Below, piece by piece: positions 8,170 to 17,505 of a stretch of DNA of 64,000 nucleotides. Under the pieces are notes generated by a model. It made no database searches, had not been told where the DNA came from, and saw nothing but the letters and a program-made list of their open reading frames with translations. Made by a program: the position numbers and the translations under genes. The stretch is from Streptomyces colonosanans (GTDB taxonomy: Bacteria > Actinomycetota > Actinomycetes > Streptomycetales > Streptomycetaceae): assembly GCF_001866645.1 (NCBI RefSeq), contig NZ_MLYP01000017.1, forward strand, positions 61,194 through 125,193, read 5' to 3'. How positions within the stretch are numbered: position 1 is the first letter of the stretch; each line of letters opens with the position of its first letter.

Positions 8170-8802
8170 ATGGGTCACCCGGTGGAGCGCGCATCTGGAG
8201 AAGCGGTACGGGACGAGCTTCCGCCGGGGCAGCGACTGCAGCGGGGCTGGCCGCTCACGCACTACGGGCCCGTGCCCAAGTTCCGCCCCGAACGCTGGGA
8301 GTTCAGGGTCTTCGGCGCCACCGCGGACGGCGAGAAGCACTGCTGGAACCACGAGGAGTTCACAGCCCTGCCCTATGCGACCGTCATGGCCGATCTGCAC
8401 TGCGTCACGAAGTACAGCATGCTCGGGGCCGAATGGGGCGGCATCCCGGCCCGGATGATCCTGGAGCTGGCTCCGCCCGCGCCCGCCGTCACCCATGTCA
8501 TGGTCTGGGCGGAGTACGGATACAGCTCGAACCTGCGCCTCGCCGACTTCGCCTCGGACCGCACGATCTTCGCCACCCACAAGGACGGCGAACTGCTCAC
8601 CGCGGAACACGGCTTCCCGCTTCGCCTGATCGTTCCCCATCTGTACGCATGGAAGGGACCCAAGTGGGTCCGCGGCATCGAGTACATGACTGCCGACCGG
8701 CGCGGCTTCTGGGAGGAGCGCGGGTACCACAACATCGGCGACCCGTGGAAGGAGCAGCGCTACTCGTACCAGGAGGAGCCCGGGGACGGCCCCGAGCTCT
8801 GA
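8170..8802 (+). CDS. Sulfite-oxidase-like molybdopterin-dependent oxidoreductase
   Basis: This 210-residue protein consists of the molybdopterin-binding fold of the sulfite oxidase/YedY superfamily without haem or dimerisation domains. The Cys in DLHCVTKYS is placed where the family coordinates molybdenum, and KWVRGIEYM and the C-terminal GDPW also match. No Tat or Sec signal is visible, so it is probably cytoplasmic. GGAG precedes the ATG. Substrate unknown; sulfite oxidation should not be assumed because many single-domain members have other substrates. Confidence 0.85.
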   Translation: MGHPVERASGEAVRDELPPGQRLQRGWPLTHYGPVPKFRPERWEFRVFGATADGEKHCWNHEEFTALPYATVMADLHCVTKYSMLGAEWGGIPARMILELAPPAPAVTHVMVWAEYGYSSNLRLADFASDRTIFATHKDGELLTAEHGFPLRLIVPHLYAWKGPKWVRGIEYMTADRRGFWEERGYHNIGDPWKEQRYSYQEEPGDGPEL

Positions 8803-8821
8803 CTCCTGGTGGACGTGCCGG

Positions 8822-9367
8822 TCAGTGGTGGTACTCGTGCACCACCGCGTGGCCCTTGCCGCGGCCGATCATCCACTTGTTCACCGGTGTGGTGATCACG
8901 AACGCGAGCGCGAGTGAGACCGCGAGCGAGCCCCAGAACAGCAGGTCGTCGAGGTGCGCGTCCATGGCGGACGGCCATAGTGCGATCACGCCGTTGTCGA
9001 TGACCTCCATCACGGCGATGGAGAGGGTGTCCGCGGCGAGGGCGACGCGGAAGGCGGTCTTGAAGTCGACGCCTGCCGCCAGGACGCCGCGCAGGGTGAG
9101 CGAGTAGCCGAAGAGGAAGGCGAGCGCGATCGCCAGGACCATGGTCGGCAGATTGCCCCACCCGAGCGCGGTGCCGATCGCCATGCCGAGCACCTCGCCG
9201 ATGGCGCAACCGGTGAGGCAGTGGAGGGTGGCCTGAGCGGCGGTGGACCAGGTGACCCTGCCGATGCCGTGCCCGTGCCCATGGGTGTGCTCGTGCTCGT
9301 GGGAGTGCTCGGTGTGCGGCGTGTGCTCGGTGTGCTCCGCGTTGTGCGTGTGCGCCTCGTGCTGCAT
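8822..9367 (-). CDS. DUF4396 membrane protein with a His-rich N-terminus
   Basis: The first ~35 residues carry many His residues interleaved with Glu, Thr and Gly (HSHEHEHTHGHGHG), a likely metal-binding sequence. About four hydrophobic segments follow (from about residues 45, 72, 105 and 140), matching DUF4396. A perfect 17-bp palindrome of the CsoR type lies 46 bp upstream of the ATG. A role in copper or other transition-metal handling is therefore inferred. The family has no assigned biochemical function. Confidence 0.82.
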   Translation of the reverse strand: MQHEAHTHNAEHTEHTPHTEHSHEHEHTHGHGHGIGRVTWSTAAQATLHCLTGCAIGEVLGMAIGTALGWGNLPTMVLAIALAFLFGYSLTLRGVLAAGVDFKTAFRVALAADTLSIAVMEVIDNGVIALWPSAMDAHLDDLLFWGSLAVSLALAFVITTPVNKWMIGRGKGHAVVHEYHH

Positions 9368-9413
9368 GGCCGTCCCCCAGTGTCGGGCGGTTCCTGTCTC
9401 CGGAAGGAACCAT

Positions 9414-9430
9414 ATACCCCCAGGGGGTAT
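9414..9430. promoter_or_regulatory. CsoR-like operator palindrome
   Basis: ATACCCCCAGGGGGTAT is a perfect palindrome around a central A, in the promoter region of the DUF4396 gene and directly after the endonuclease IV stop codon (9435). It resembles the G/C-tract operators of CsoR/RcnR (DUF156) copper sensors, TACCC...GGGTA. No csoR gene is in this window, so the regulator would act in trans. Confidence 0.65.
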
Positions 9431-9434
9431 TCCG

Positions 9435-10334
9435 TCAGCCGTCGCGCAGCCCTTTCAGTCGCTCCACGTCCGCCGCGTGCCCCTCCTTGCCGCCGGGCGT
9501 CTCGATGATCAGGGGCACGCCCTCGGTGGCCGGGTGGGTCATCAGCGCGCGGAACGGGTCCTCGCCTATGTGGCCAGACCCGATGTTCGCGTGGCGGTCC
9601 TTGTGGGCGCCGACCACGTCCTTGGAGTCGTTGGCGTGGATCAGCCTGAGCCGGCCCTCTCCGACGGTGTTCACCAGCAGGTCCAGAGTCCGGTGCATCC
9701 CGTCCGGCCCGGTCAGGTCGTGCCCGGCGGCGAAGATGTGGCAGGTGTCCAGGCAGACGCCCAGCCTGGGGTGTGCGTCAAGGGCTTCGAAGTACGGTCC
9801 GAAGTCCCAGGTGCGGGAGCACAGTGAGGCACCCTGGCCGGCCGTCGACTCGAGCAGGAGGTAGGGGTCGTCGTCGTGCGTCAGTTCGTCCAGCAGGGGC
9901 AGCATGTGCTTGCGCACCTGCTTCAGCGCCACGGCCCGGTCCCGGCCGCCCGTGGCGCTCCCCGTGTGCACGACGACACCGAGCGCCCCGATCTCACGGC
10001 CCCGGCGCAGCGAGTGCCGCAAGGACTCCACGGACTTCTCGACGGTCGCCTCGGTGTGCGAGCCGAAGTTGATCAGATAGGGCGCGTGCACGTACGCCGG
10101 GATCGATCCGGCGGCACACGCGGCCCGGAACTCCTCGTCCTGCCGCGGATTGCCCGCGGGCGTCGCCCAGCCGCGCGGATTGGCGACGAAGACCTGCACG
10201 ACCTCGGCCCCGAGGTCGCGGGCGTAGGACAGCCCGACGGAGTGCAGACCGCCGGCCACGGGGACGTGACCGCCGATGGGATTGCGAAGGGCGCGGGAGC
10301 CGGCGCGGGCGCCACGGGACTGCTGAGTACTCAC
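9435..10334 (-). CDS. nfo: Endonuclease IV (AP endonuclease family 2)
   Basis: It cleaves 5' of abasic sites in base-excision repair. The 299-residue TIM barrel starts with GGHVPVAGGL and contains the metal-ligand motifs YVHAPYLINF, LLLESTAGQG, CLDTCHIFAAG, LIHANDSKD, HANIGSGHIG and IIETPGG, covering the expected His, Glu and Asp ligands of the trinuclear zinc site. The GTG start gives MSTQQSRG. The operator-like palindrome for the next leftward gene begins right after its stop codon. Function is well supported by motif completeness. Confidence 0.94.
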   Translation of the reverse strand: MSTQQSRGARAGSRALRNPIGGHVPVAGGLHSVGLSYARDLGAEVVQVFVANPRGWATPAGNPRQDEEFRAACAAGSIPAYVHAPYLINFGSHTEATVEKSVESLRHSLRRGREIGALGVVVHTGSATGGRDRAVALKQVRKHMLPLLDELTHDDDPYLLLESTAGQGASLCSRTWDFGPYFEALDAHPRLGVCLDTCHIFAAGHDLTGPDGMHRTLDLLVNTVGEGRLRLIHANDSKDVVGAHKDRHANIGSGHIGEDPFRALMTHPATEGVPLIIETPGGKEGHAADVERLKGLRDG

Positions 10335-10399
10335 CCTCCAAGGGTGTCACGCGGTCCCAGGGCGCCCCGTCGGCCGGTGCGCCGCCACGGGTGTGCCCG

Positions 10400-12328
10400 T
10401 CAGCGGATCCGGATCGTGATCGTCGACCCCTTCGGGGCCCTGTCGCCGCCCTTCACCGACTGGCCCTTCACCGTGTCGCCGAACAGGCCCAGCAGGCCGC
10501 GGTCCTCCTCGATCTTGAAGCCGGCGTTTTCCAGGGCCTGCTTCGCGTCGTCGACGCTGTCGCCGACCACGTCCGGGACCTCGACCATCTCGGGGCCCTT
10601 GGAGATCGTCAGCGTCACCGTGTCACCCACGCCGACCTGTGCGCCCGCGTTCGGCGACTGCCGGGCGACCTTCCCGGCATCGAACTCCGACGTGACCCGT
10701 GTATCGGCGACCTTCACCTTCAGGCCCGCGTCCTGCAGCGTTGCCGTGGCGTCGGCGACGGACGCGCCCGTCACATCGTCCAGCTCCACCGGGGCGCCCC
10801 GGCTGACGGTGAGCGCGATCGCCGAACCGCTGTGCCGCATGGTGCCCGCCCCGGGTTCAGTGGCGATCACCGAGCCCTTGGGCACATCCTCGCTGAACGC
10901 GTGCGTGACCATGCCTGCGACCAGGCCGCCCCGCTTGAGCCGGTCCCGCGCCTTGTCCAGCGTGTAGCCCTTCAGATCGGGCACCTTCACGGTCTCGGGG
11001 CCGTCCGAGATGGTCAGCGTCACCGAGTCGTTGGCGCGGATCCGCTCGCCCGTCGCCGGGTCGGTGCTGATCACCGTGCCGCGCGTGACCGTGTCGCTGT
11101 AGGCGTGCTTGACCTGCTTGACGTCGAGCCCGGCTTCCTTCAGTCGCTCCCGCGCCTGTGTCTCGGTCTTGGCGAGCAGCGGCGGGACCTTGGTGAACTG
11201 GCCGGAGTTGATGTACCAGACGCCCGCGCCCACGCCGAACACCATCAGCACGGCCAGGACGAGCGTGAGCAGACCCCGCCGGGGGCGCCCGGAGCGCAGC
11301 GGCGGCTCGGACGGCGGGGTCTCCAGCCGGCTCGTCCGGTTGAGTATGGACTCCTCGTCCTCGTCGGGGTTGGCGGGTGTGAACGGGCTGACGGGCAGCG
11401 GCCGTGGGATCACGCTCGTGCGGTCCTCGGCGTTGTCGTGCACCGAGGCGGTGGCCTGCGGCGGTACGGCATCCAGCTGCTCGTCGGTGAGCCGGCTGCG
11501 CGACTGGAGCACCCGGCCGAGCAGCGCGACCGCGTCGTCCGGCCGCAGCTCCGGCTTGCGCGCGGTCGCCGAGACGACCAGCTCGTCGAGTTCGGGGGCC
11601 AGCCCCGGCACGGTGGCCGACGGCCTCTGCACATCCTCGTGCAGGTGCCGGTAGAGCACCTGGGCGGGGGAGTCGCCGTGGTGCGGCTTGGCACCGGTGA
11701 GCATCTCGTAGAGGACGACCCCGCACGCGTACACGTCGACCCGGGGATCGGCCGTGCCGTGCTCGATCTGCTCCGGAGCGAGGTACGACACCGTGCCGAG
11801 AACGGCGCCCGTGGTGTCGGTGACGCTGTCCACGGCCCGGACCAGGCCGAAGTCCGCCACCTTGACCCGGCCGTCGTCCCCTATCAGGACGTTCTCCGGC
11901 TTCATGTCGCGGTGCACGAACCCGGCGCGGTGTGCGGCCCCCAGCGCGGCGAGCACCGGCTCCAGGATGTCCAGGGCCGCGCGCGGCTGCAGGGCCCTGC
12001 GCTCCCGCAGCACGTCACGCAGGGTGCACCCGGCGATGTACTCCATGGCGAGGTAGACGTACGACCCGTCGGTGCCCTGGTCGAAGACCTGCACCACGTT
12101 CGGGTGGGCGAGCCGTGCGACCGACTTGGCCTCGCGGATGAAGCGCTCGACGAACGAGCCGTCGGCGGCCAGCGTCGGGTGCATCACCTTGAGCGCCAGG
12201 ACACGGTCGAGGCGGGTGTCCACGGCCCTGTAGACCGTGGCCATACCGCCGACCGCGATCCGCGCGTCGACGCGGTAGCGGCCGTCGAGCACCTGCCCGA
12301 CGAGGGGGTCCTGAAGGGTCGTATCCAC
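10400..12328 (-). CDS. pkaF: PASTA-domain Ser/Thr protein kinase (PknB/PknL type)
   Basis: The kinase domain (about residues 10-280) has a Gly loop (AVGGMATVY), Lys in ALKVM, catalytic HRDMKPEN, DFG and the APE-type motif APEQ. A juxtamembrane linker, one membrane helix near residue 350 (LLTLVLAVLMVFGVGAG) and four extracellular PASTA repeats follow. PASTA domains bind muropeptides or lipid II, linking wall state to phosphorylation. GTG 12328 was chosen; the frame is open to 12418 but that extension looks non-coding. The order with aroH and an Rv2175c-like gene resembles the M. tuberculosis pknL region. The symbol is from memory of the S. coelicolor orthologue. Confidence 0.92.
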   Translation of the reverse strand: MDTTLQDPLVGQVLDGRYRVDARIAVGGMATVYRAVDTRLDRVLALKVMHPTLAADGSFVERFIREAKSVARLAHPNVVQVFDQGTDGSYVYLAMEYIAGCTLRDVLRERRALQPRAALDILEPVLAALGAAHRAGFVHRDMKPENVLIGDDGRVKVADFGLVRAVDSVTDTTGAVLGTVSYLAPEQIEHGTADPRVDVYACGVVLYEMLTGAKPHHGDSPAQVLYRHLHEDVQRPSATVPGLAPELDELVVSATARKPELRPDDAVALLGRVLQSRSRLTDEQLDAVPPQATASVHDNAEDRTSVIPRPLPVSPFTPANPDEDEESILNRTSRLETPPSEPPLRSGRPRRGLLTLVLAVLMVFGVGAGVWYINSGQFTKVPPLLAKTETQARERLKEAGLDVKQVKHAYSDTVTRGTVISTDPATGERIRANDSVTLTISDGPETVKVPDLKGYTLDKARDRLKRGGLVAGMVTHAFSEDVPKGSVIATEPGAGTMRHSGSAIALTVSRGAPVELDDVTGASVADATATLQDAGLKVKVADTRVTSEFDAGKVARQSPNAGAQVGVGDTVTLTISKGPEMVEVPDVVGDSVDDAKQALENAGFKIEEDRGLLGLFGDTVKGQSVKGGDRAPKGSTITIRIR

Positions 12329-12442
12329 GCAAGTGAGTTTACGAGGGCGCACTGTCGGTTTCGTCCGTTCCGGCGGCAACGAGGCAGGTCTGCAGCCGTC
12401 CTGTGACGCACGCCGCACCCGCGCTCCCGTCGCCGGCGGCGC

Positions 12443-13240
<798 letters not shown>

Positions 13241-13441
13241 TCAGCCTCCTTGCACGGCGGTGAGGACCTCGACGCGATCCCCTTCGGCCAGTGGCGTCGA
13301 CGGCCATCGCGTGCGCGGGACGACCGTTTCGTTGACGGCGGCGGCCACACCCGAGGGGACCTCCGTGACGGTCCGCACGAGGGCGTCGAGCGCGGTGCCG
13401 GGAGCGACCTGCCGGGGCTCCCCGTTGACCGAGATGTTCAT
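13241..13441 (-). CDS. thiS: Sulfur carrier protein ThiS
   Basis: This 66-residue ubiquitin-like protein begins MNISVNGEPRQV and ends with the required Gly-Gly (TAVQGG), which is adenylated and converted to a thiocarboxylate that donates sulfur to ThiG. Its ATG overlaps the thiO stop (ATGA at 13438-13441) and its stop is 3 bp from thiG, giving a tightly coupled trio. Confidence 0.95.
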   Translation of the reverse strand: MNISVNGEPRQVAPGTALDALVRTVTEVPSGVAAAVNETVVPRTRWPSTPLAEGDRVEVLTAVQGG

Positions 13442-14604
13442 GCGGGCTGCTTCGTGAGGGCGGCGGTGGTGAAGCGCCTGGGGGAGAAGGGGCGGGCCTC
13501 GGCGGGGAGCTCGCCGGTGGTCAGGGTGTGCGCCAGGATGTCGCCGGTGACCGGGGTGAGCAGGACGCCGTTGCGGTGGTGCCCGGTGGCCAGCAGCAGG
13601 CCCTCCAGCTCCGTCGGGCCGAGCAGCGGCGCGTTGTCCGGGGAGCCGGGCCGCAGTCCCGCACGGGTCTCGGTGAGCGGCAGCTCGGTGATCCCGGGGA
13701 CCAGCTCGTGCGCGTCCCGCAGCAACGCGTACACCCCGCCCGCGGTGACCGTCGTGTCCCAGCCCAGCTCCTCGCTGGTCGCGCCGACGACCAGCTCGCC
13801 GTTGTCCCGCGGCACCAGGTAGACCTGGCTGCCGCGGACCACGGCACGCACCGTGCGTGTCAGGAACGGCGCGTACCGCGTCGGCACGGTCAGCCGCAGG
13901 ACCTGCCCCTTCACGGGGCGCACGGGCGGCAGGACGTCGTCCGGTACACCCGCGAGCCGTCCGCTGAGGCTGCCCGCGGCGAGGACGACCCGCCCTGCGG
14001 CAAGGTCGGTGCCGTCTGCGGTCCGCACCCCGGCGGCCCGCTCCCGCACCACCGACAGCCGTTTGGCCCACACCCGGTGGAAGACCACTCCGGCACGCTC
14101 GCAGGCCGTCACCAGGGCCCCGGCGAGGCGGCGCGGATCGATCTGGTGGTCGCCGTCGACCCTGAGCCCCCCGCGCACCCCCGGCGCGAGCATCGGCTCC
14201 AGACGGCGGCACTCGCGCCCGTTCAGCCACTGGGACTCCAGGCCCGACCGCTGCTGCAGGGTGTGCAGTTCGCGCAGCTGGGCGCGGTCGTCGGCGTCGA
14301 ACGCGACGGCGAGCGTGCCGCACCTGCGGTAGCCGAGGGCCTGGCCGGTGGCCTCGGTCAGCTCGGCGGCGAAGTCCGGATAGCGGCGCGCGGACGCCAG
14401 ATTGAGGCCGAGCAGGGTCTGCTCGCCGTAGTGCAGCTCGGTGACGGCGGCGAGCATCCCGGCGGCCACCTCGGCCGCCCCGCCGCCCGGCATGGGTTCC
14501 ACGACAGCCGTGGCGAACCCGCGTTGCGCGGCACGCCAGGCCGTGACCAGGCCAATGATCCCGCCCCCCACGACGAGGACGTCTGATGTACGTGAAGACG
14601 ACAT
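13438..14604 (-). CDS. thiO: Glycine oxidase ThiO
   Basis: This FAD enzyme oxidises glycine to the imine used by ThiG. The 388-residue protein has the dinucleotide-binding motif VVGGGIIGLVTAWRAAQRG at residues 10-28, followed by the DAO-family fold. Conserved features are YRRCGTLAVA, VDGDHQIDPRRL and the C-terminal TGHHRNGVLL. It is the first gene after the TPP riboswitch; only about 15 nt separate its ATG from the aptamer, which favours control of translation initiation. It overlaps thiS by four bases. Confidence 0.94.
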   Translation of the reverse strand: MSSSRTSDVLVVGGGIIGLVTAWRAAQRGFATAVVEPMPGGGAAEVAAGMLAAVTELHYGEQTLLGLNLASARRYPDFAAELTEATGQALGYRRCGTLAVAFDADDRAQLRELHTLQQRSGLESQWLNGRECRRLEPMLAPGVRGGLRVDGDHQIDPRRLAGALVTACERAGVVFHRVWAKRLSVVRERAAGVRTADGTDLAAGRVVLAAGSLSGRLAGVPDDVLPPVRPVKGQVLRLTVPTRYAPFLTRTVRAVVRGSQVYLVPRDNGELVVGATSEELGWDTTVTAGGVYALLRDAHELVPGITELPLTETRAGLRPGSPDNAPLLGPTELEGLLLATGHHRNGVLLTPVTGDILAHTLTTGELPAEARPFSPRRFTTAALTKQPA

Positions 14605-14617
14605 GGGCGTCCAGCCC

Positions 14618-14705
14618 CTCCCTTCGCCGGCATGACCCGGATCAGGTTCGTACGGTCGGAGGCCGTCCCAGCCTCCCTCTCAGCCCGGTGCGTCCGGGCT
14701 CCCGC
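14618..14705 (-). promoter_or_regulatory. TPP (THI-box) riboswitch of the thiO-thiS-thiG operon
   Basis: On the transcribed strand the element contains GGCTGAGAGGGAGG and, downstream, ACCTGATCCGGGTCATGCCG followed by GCGAAGGGA. These are the two conserved TPP-binding bulges of the THI element, with the closing P1 stem GGGAGCC...GGGCTGG. The 3' end runs into the thiO ribosome-binding region with no separate intrinsic terminator, suggesting that TPP masks the Shine-Dalgarno sequence. Confidence 0.95.
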
Positions 14706-14835
14706 GAGTGCTTGTACCGTGGCCAACCCTAGCCCGCGCGGTCCGCCTGGGTAAGGGAGCCCTCGACGGTCCGGTCCTTGACCCCGTAGTGGACCCCCGG
14801 GCCAAGGTGGAACAGGTCACTCAGCACGCCCGCTG

Positions 14836-14852
14836 ACTGACGGACTGTCAGT
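14836..14852. promoter_or_regulatory. Inverted repeat upstream of the ferredoxin-reductase-like gene
   Basis: ACTGAC-GGACT-GTCAGT is a perfect 6-bp inverted repeat with a 5-bp spacer, ending 17 bp before the GTG start at 14870. Its size and placement suit an operator for a dimeric repressor such as a TetR-family protein. The regulator is unknown. Confidence 0.4.
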
Positions 14853-14869
14853 TGTCTAAGGTGATACAG

Positions 14870-16096
14870 GTGAGCGAGCAGACGCAGGCACAGGGCGGAT
14901 CGGCACGGCGCGTCGTCGTCGTGGGCGCGGGCATGGCCGGGGTGCAGACCGCGGTCGCCCTGCGGGAACAGGGGTTCACCGGCAGCGTGACGCTGATCGG
15001 CGCGGAGCCCCACCAGCCGTACGACAGGCCTCCGCTGTCCAAGGCGGTGCTGCTCGGCAAGGCCGAGGGGTCCGCCTTCGACGTCGACTTCGAATCCCTG
15101 GACATCGAACTCCAGCTGGGCTGCGAGGCGCTCGGGGTGCGCCCCGGCGACCACGAGCTGGACACCGCCGAGGGCCCTGTCCCGTACGACGTCCTGGTCC
15201 TCGCGACGGGAGCGGAGCCGATCCGGCTGCCGGGCGCGGAAGGCGTCCCCGGTGTGCACCTGCTGCGCACGCTGGACGACGCGGAGCGGCTGCGGCCCGT
15301 CCTCGCCCAGCAGCACGACATCGTGGTGGTGGGCGCGGGCTGGATCGGTGCCGAGTTCGCCACCGCCGCGCGTGAGGCGGGCTGCGCGGTGACCGTGGTG
15401 GAGGCCGCGGACCGGCCGCTCGCGGGGGCGCTGCCCCCGGAGGTGGCCGCGCCGATGGTGGCCTGGTACGCGAACAGCGGGGCCGATCTGCGCACCCACG
15501 CGCGTGTGGAGCGTATCGAGGCGGGGGCCGTGGTGCTCGACGACGGCTCGCGGGTGCCCGCGGGCGCGGTGGTCGTGGGCATCGGAGCGCGTCCGGCCAC
15601 GGAGTGGCTCGCCGGTTCGGGCATCGCGCTCGGCGTCCACGGCGAGGTGCTGGCGGACGAGCGTCTGCGCACGTCGGTGCCGGACGTGTACGCGGTCGGG
15701 GACTGCGCGTCCTTCCCCTCGGGGCGGTACGGGGAACGCCTGCTGGTCCATCACTGGGACAACGCCCTCCAGGGCCCGCGCACGGTGGCCGCGAACATCG
15801 TCGGGGAGACGGCGGCCGTGTACGACCCGGTGCCGTACTTCTGGTCGGAGCAGTTCGGCCGCTTCGTCCAGTACGTGGGTCACCACACCTCCGCGGACAC
15901 CATGGTGTGGCGCGGTGATCCGGAGGGAGCGGCCTGGACGGTGTGCTGGCTGCGCTCCGGCCGTCTGACGGCCCTCCTGGCGGTGGGCCGCCCCAGGGAC
16001 CTGGCCCAGGGCCGCCGCCTGATCGAAGCGGGTGCCATCATGGACCCGGAACTGCTGCCGGACCCCTCCCGGCCCCTGAAGGAGGCGACGGCGTAG
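14870..16096 (+). CDS. FAD/NAD(P)-binding ferredoxin-reductase-like oxidoreductase
   Basis: This protein of about 408 residues has two Rossmann motifs: FAD-binding VVVVGAGMAGVQTA near residue 12 and NAD(P)H-binding VVVGAGWIGAEFA near residue 155. It also has the PYDRPPLSKAVL motif of ferredoxin/rubredoxin reductases and VYAVGDCA near the C-terminal part. A C-terminal reductase domain follows. Such enzymes pass electrons from NAD(P)H to a ferredoxin, often for a P450 or dioxygenase, but neither partner is next to it. GTG 14870 has AAGG upstream. A palindrome in the promoter suggests dedicated control. Confidence 0.85.
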   Translation: MSEQTQAQGGSARRVVVVGAGMAGVQTAVALREQGFTGSVTLIGAEPHQPYDRPPLSKAVLLGKAEGSAFDVDFESLDIELQLGCEALGVRPGDHELDTAEGPVPYDVLVLATGAEPIRLPGAEGVPGVHLLRTLDDAERLRPVLAQQHDIVVVGAGWIGAEFATAAREAGCAVTVVEAADRPLAGALPPEVAAPMVAWYANSGADLRTHARVERIEAGAVVLDDGSRVPAGAVVVGIGARPATEWLAGSGIALGVHGEVLADERLRTSVPDVYAVGDCASFPSGRYGERLLVHHWDNALQGPRTVAANIVGETAAVYDPVPYFWSEQFGRFVQYVGHHTSADTMVWRGDPEGAAWTVCWLRSGRLTALLAVGRPRDLAQGRRLIEAGAIMDPELLPDPSRPLKEATA

Positions 16097-16229
16097 CCGC
16101 CGCCCATCGCTGGCAGACTCTGCCGCGGGTGCGCGGTACCGCCGGAACACGCCCACGACCGGAGGCAACCGGCACTCCACCGGAGGCACTCGGCTTCCGA
16201 CTGTCAGTCCGGGATGGCACCCTTGTCCC

Positions 16230-16595
16230 GTGACCGAGATTGACACAAAGATCGACGCTCTCGTCCCCGCCTGGCTCACGCTCCCCGACATCGCCGAAGC
16301 GCTCGATGTCGAGGTGACCCGCGTGCGGCAGCTGGTCAAGGAGGGTCAGCTCATCGCCGTACGCCGTGGTGAGAACCGCGCGCTGCACGTCCCCGCCGCC
16401 TTCATCGACGGGGACAAGGTCGTCAAGGGCCTGTCCGGCACCCTGACGCTCCTGAGGGACGACGGCTTCACGGTCGAAGAGATGCTGGAGTGGCTCTTCA
16501 CCCCCGACCCGACCCTGCCCGGCACCCCCGCCCAGGCCCTCAGCGAGAATCGCGGTACGGAGGTCAAGCGCCGCGCGCAGGCGCTCGCTGTCTGA
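16230..16595 (+). CDS. Rv2175c-family winged-helix DNA-binding protein
   Basis: This 121-residue protein has an N-terminal helix-turn-helix ([20 protein letters not shown]) and a C-terminal domain matching mycobacterial Rv2175c. In M. tuberculosis Rv2175c is a DNA-binding substrate of the neighbouring kinase PknL; here the PASTA kinase gene lies about 4 kb away with thi genes and a flavoprotein between. The N-terminal Thr/Ser-containing segment could be phosphorylated, but this is only inference. The start is the GTG at 16230. Confidence 0.85.
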   Translation: MTEIDTKIDALVPAWLTLPDIAEALDVEVTRVRQLVKEGQLIAVRRGENRALHVPAAFIDGDKVVKGLSGTLTLLRDDGFTVEEMLEWLFTPDPTLPGTPAQALSENRGTEVKRRAQALAV

Positions 16596-16702
16596 TCCGA
16601 TCCGAGAACGACCGTCCGGCGTGCGGGCCGTGGCCCATGGGCCACGGCCCCGGCCGACCGCGCCCGCCGCGGCCCGTACGCCACCGACAACGGGGGACCA
16701 CA

Positions 16703-17344
16703 GTGCCCGACACCGCCCGTCTTGCCGACGCCCGCGTCTACCTGTGCACGGACGCTCGCAGGCGCCAGGGCGACCTCGCCGAGTTCCTCGACGCGGTCCT
16801 CGCCGACGGCGTCGACATCGTCCAGCTGCGCGACAAGGGCATGGAGGCCGCCGAGGAGCTGGAGCACCTCCAGGTCTTCGCCGACGCCTGTGCCCGCCAC
16901 GGCAAGCTGCTGGCGGTGAACGACCGCGCGGACGTCGCCCACGCCGCCGCCTCCGATGTCCTGCATCTCGGCCAGGGCGACCTCCCGGTCCCCGCGGCCC
17001 GCACCATCCTCGGCGACGACGTCCTGATAGGCCGCTCCACGCACTCCGAGGCGGAGGCCGACGCCGCCGCCGTCCAGAAGGGCGTGGACTACTTCTGCAC
17101 GGGCCCCTGCTGGCCCACTCCCACCAAGCCCGGCCGCCCGGCCCCGGGACTCGGCCTGGTCCGCCACACCGCCGCCCTCGGCACCGACCGCCCCTGGTTC
17201 GCCATCGGCGGTATCGACCTCGGCAACCTGGACGAGGTCCTGGAGGCCGGTGCCCGCCGTGTGGTCGTCGTACGCGCGATCACCGAGGCGGACGACCCGG
17301 GCGCGGCCGCGGCGGAGTTCGCCAAGCGACTGCGCGCGGTGTGA
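16703..17344 (+). CDS. thiE: Thiamine-phosphate synthase
   Basis: ThiE joins HMP-pyrophosphate and thiazole phosphate to form thiamine phosphate. The 213-residue TIM barrel has VYLCTD at the N-terminus, VQLRDKGM (Lys for pyrophosphate), [21 protein letters not shown] and AIGGIDLGN. The GTG start has GGGGGACC upstream; longer in-frame extensions are non-conserved. No TPP riboswitch was seen before it, so unlike thiO-thiS-thiG it seems not directly TPP-controlled here. It lies 107 bp after the Rv2175c-like gene. Confidence 0.95.
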   Translation: MPDTARLADARVYLCTDARRRQGDLAEFLDAVLADGVDIVQLRDKGMEAAEELEHLQVFADACARHGKLLAVNDRADVAHAAASDVLHLGQGDLPVPAARTILGDDVLIGRSTHSEAEADAAAVQKGVDYFCTGPCWPTPTKPGRPAPGLGLVRHTAALGTDRPWFAIGGIDLGNLDEVLEAGARRVVVVRAITEADDPGAAAAEFAKRLRAV

Positions 17345-17448
17345 CACGGCTCGCACGATGAGGCGTGTCCCTGACGCGCCCCGGCCGGACTCCGTCGGTG
17401 AGCCGGTGCTGCCGTGGTGTCCGATAGATGGACAACGAGGTGATAATT

Positions 17449-17469
17449 CGGACGAAATATCTTCGTCCG
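17449..17469. promoter_or_regulatory. Perfect inverted repeat in the metF promoter region
   Basis: CGGACGAA-ATATC-TTCGTCCG is an 8-bp perfect inverted repeat with a 5-bp spacer, 36 bp upstream of the metF ATG and just downstream of a -10-like GATAAT (17442-17447). It would straddle the transcription start, an operator-like position. A weaker repeat, TGTCC-N7-GGACA, lies at 17418-17434. The binding protein is unknown. Confidence 0.45.
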
Positions 17470-17505
17470 GTTGGGGGACCGCCTCCCCCTGGTTAACCTG
17501 CGACT

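Noticed and set aside
10324..10333. MacR-like TGAGTACTCA palindrome at the start of endonuclease IV
   Set aside because: It lacks the two-base spacer of the MacR consensus and is explained by the first codons of the gene.
10391..12406. Plus-strand 671-codon frame opposite the PASTA kinase
   Set aside because: It exists only because the kinase gene's high GC3 suppresses stop codons; the sense frame has every kinase motif.
14729..16339. Minus-strand 536-codon frame opposite the flavoprotein
   Set aside because: Antisense shadow; the plus strand has two complete Rossmann motifs.
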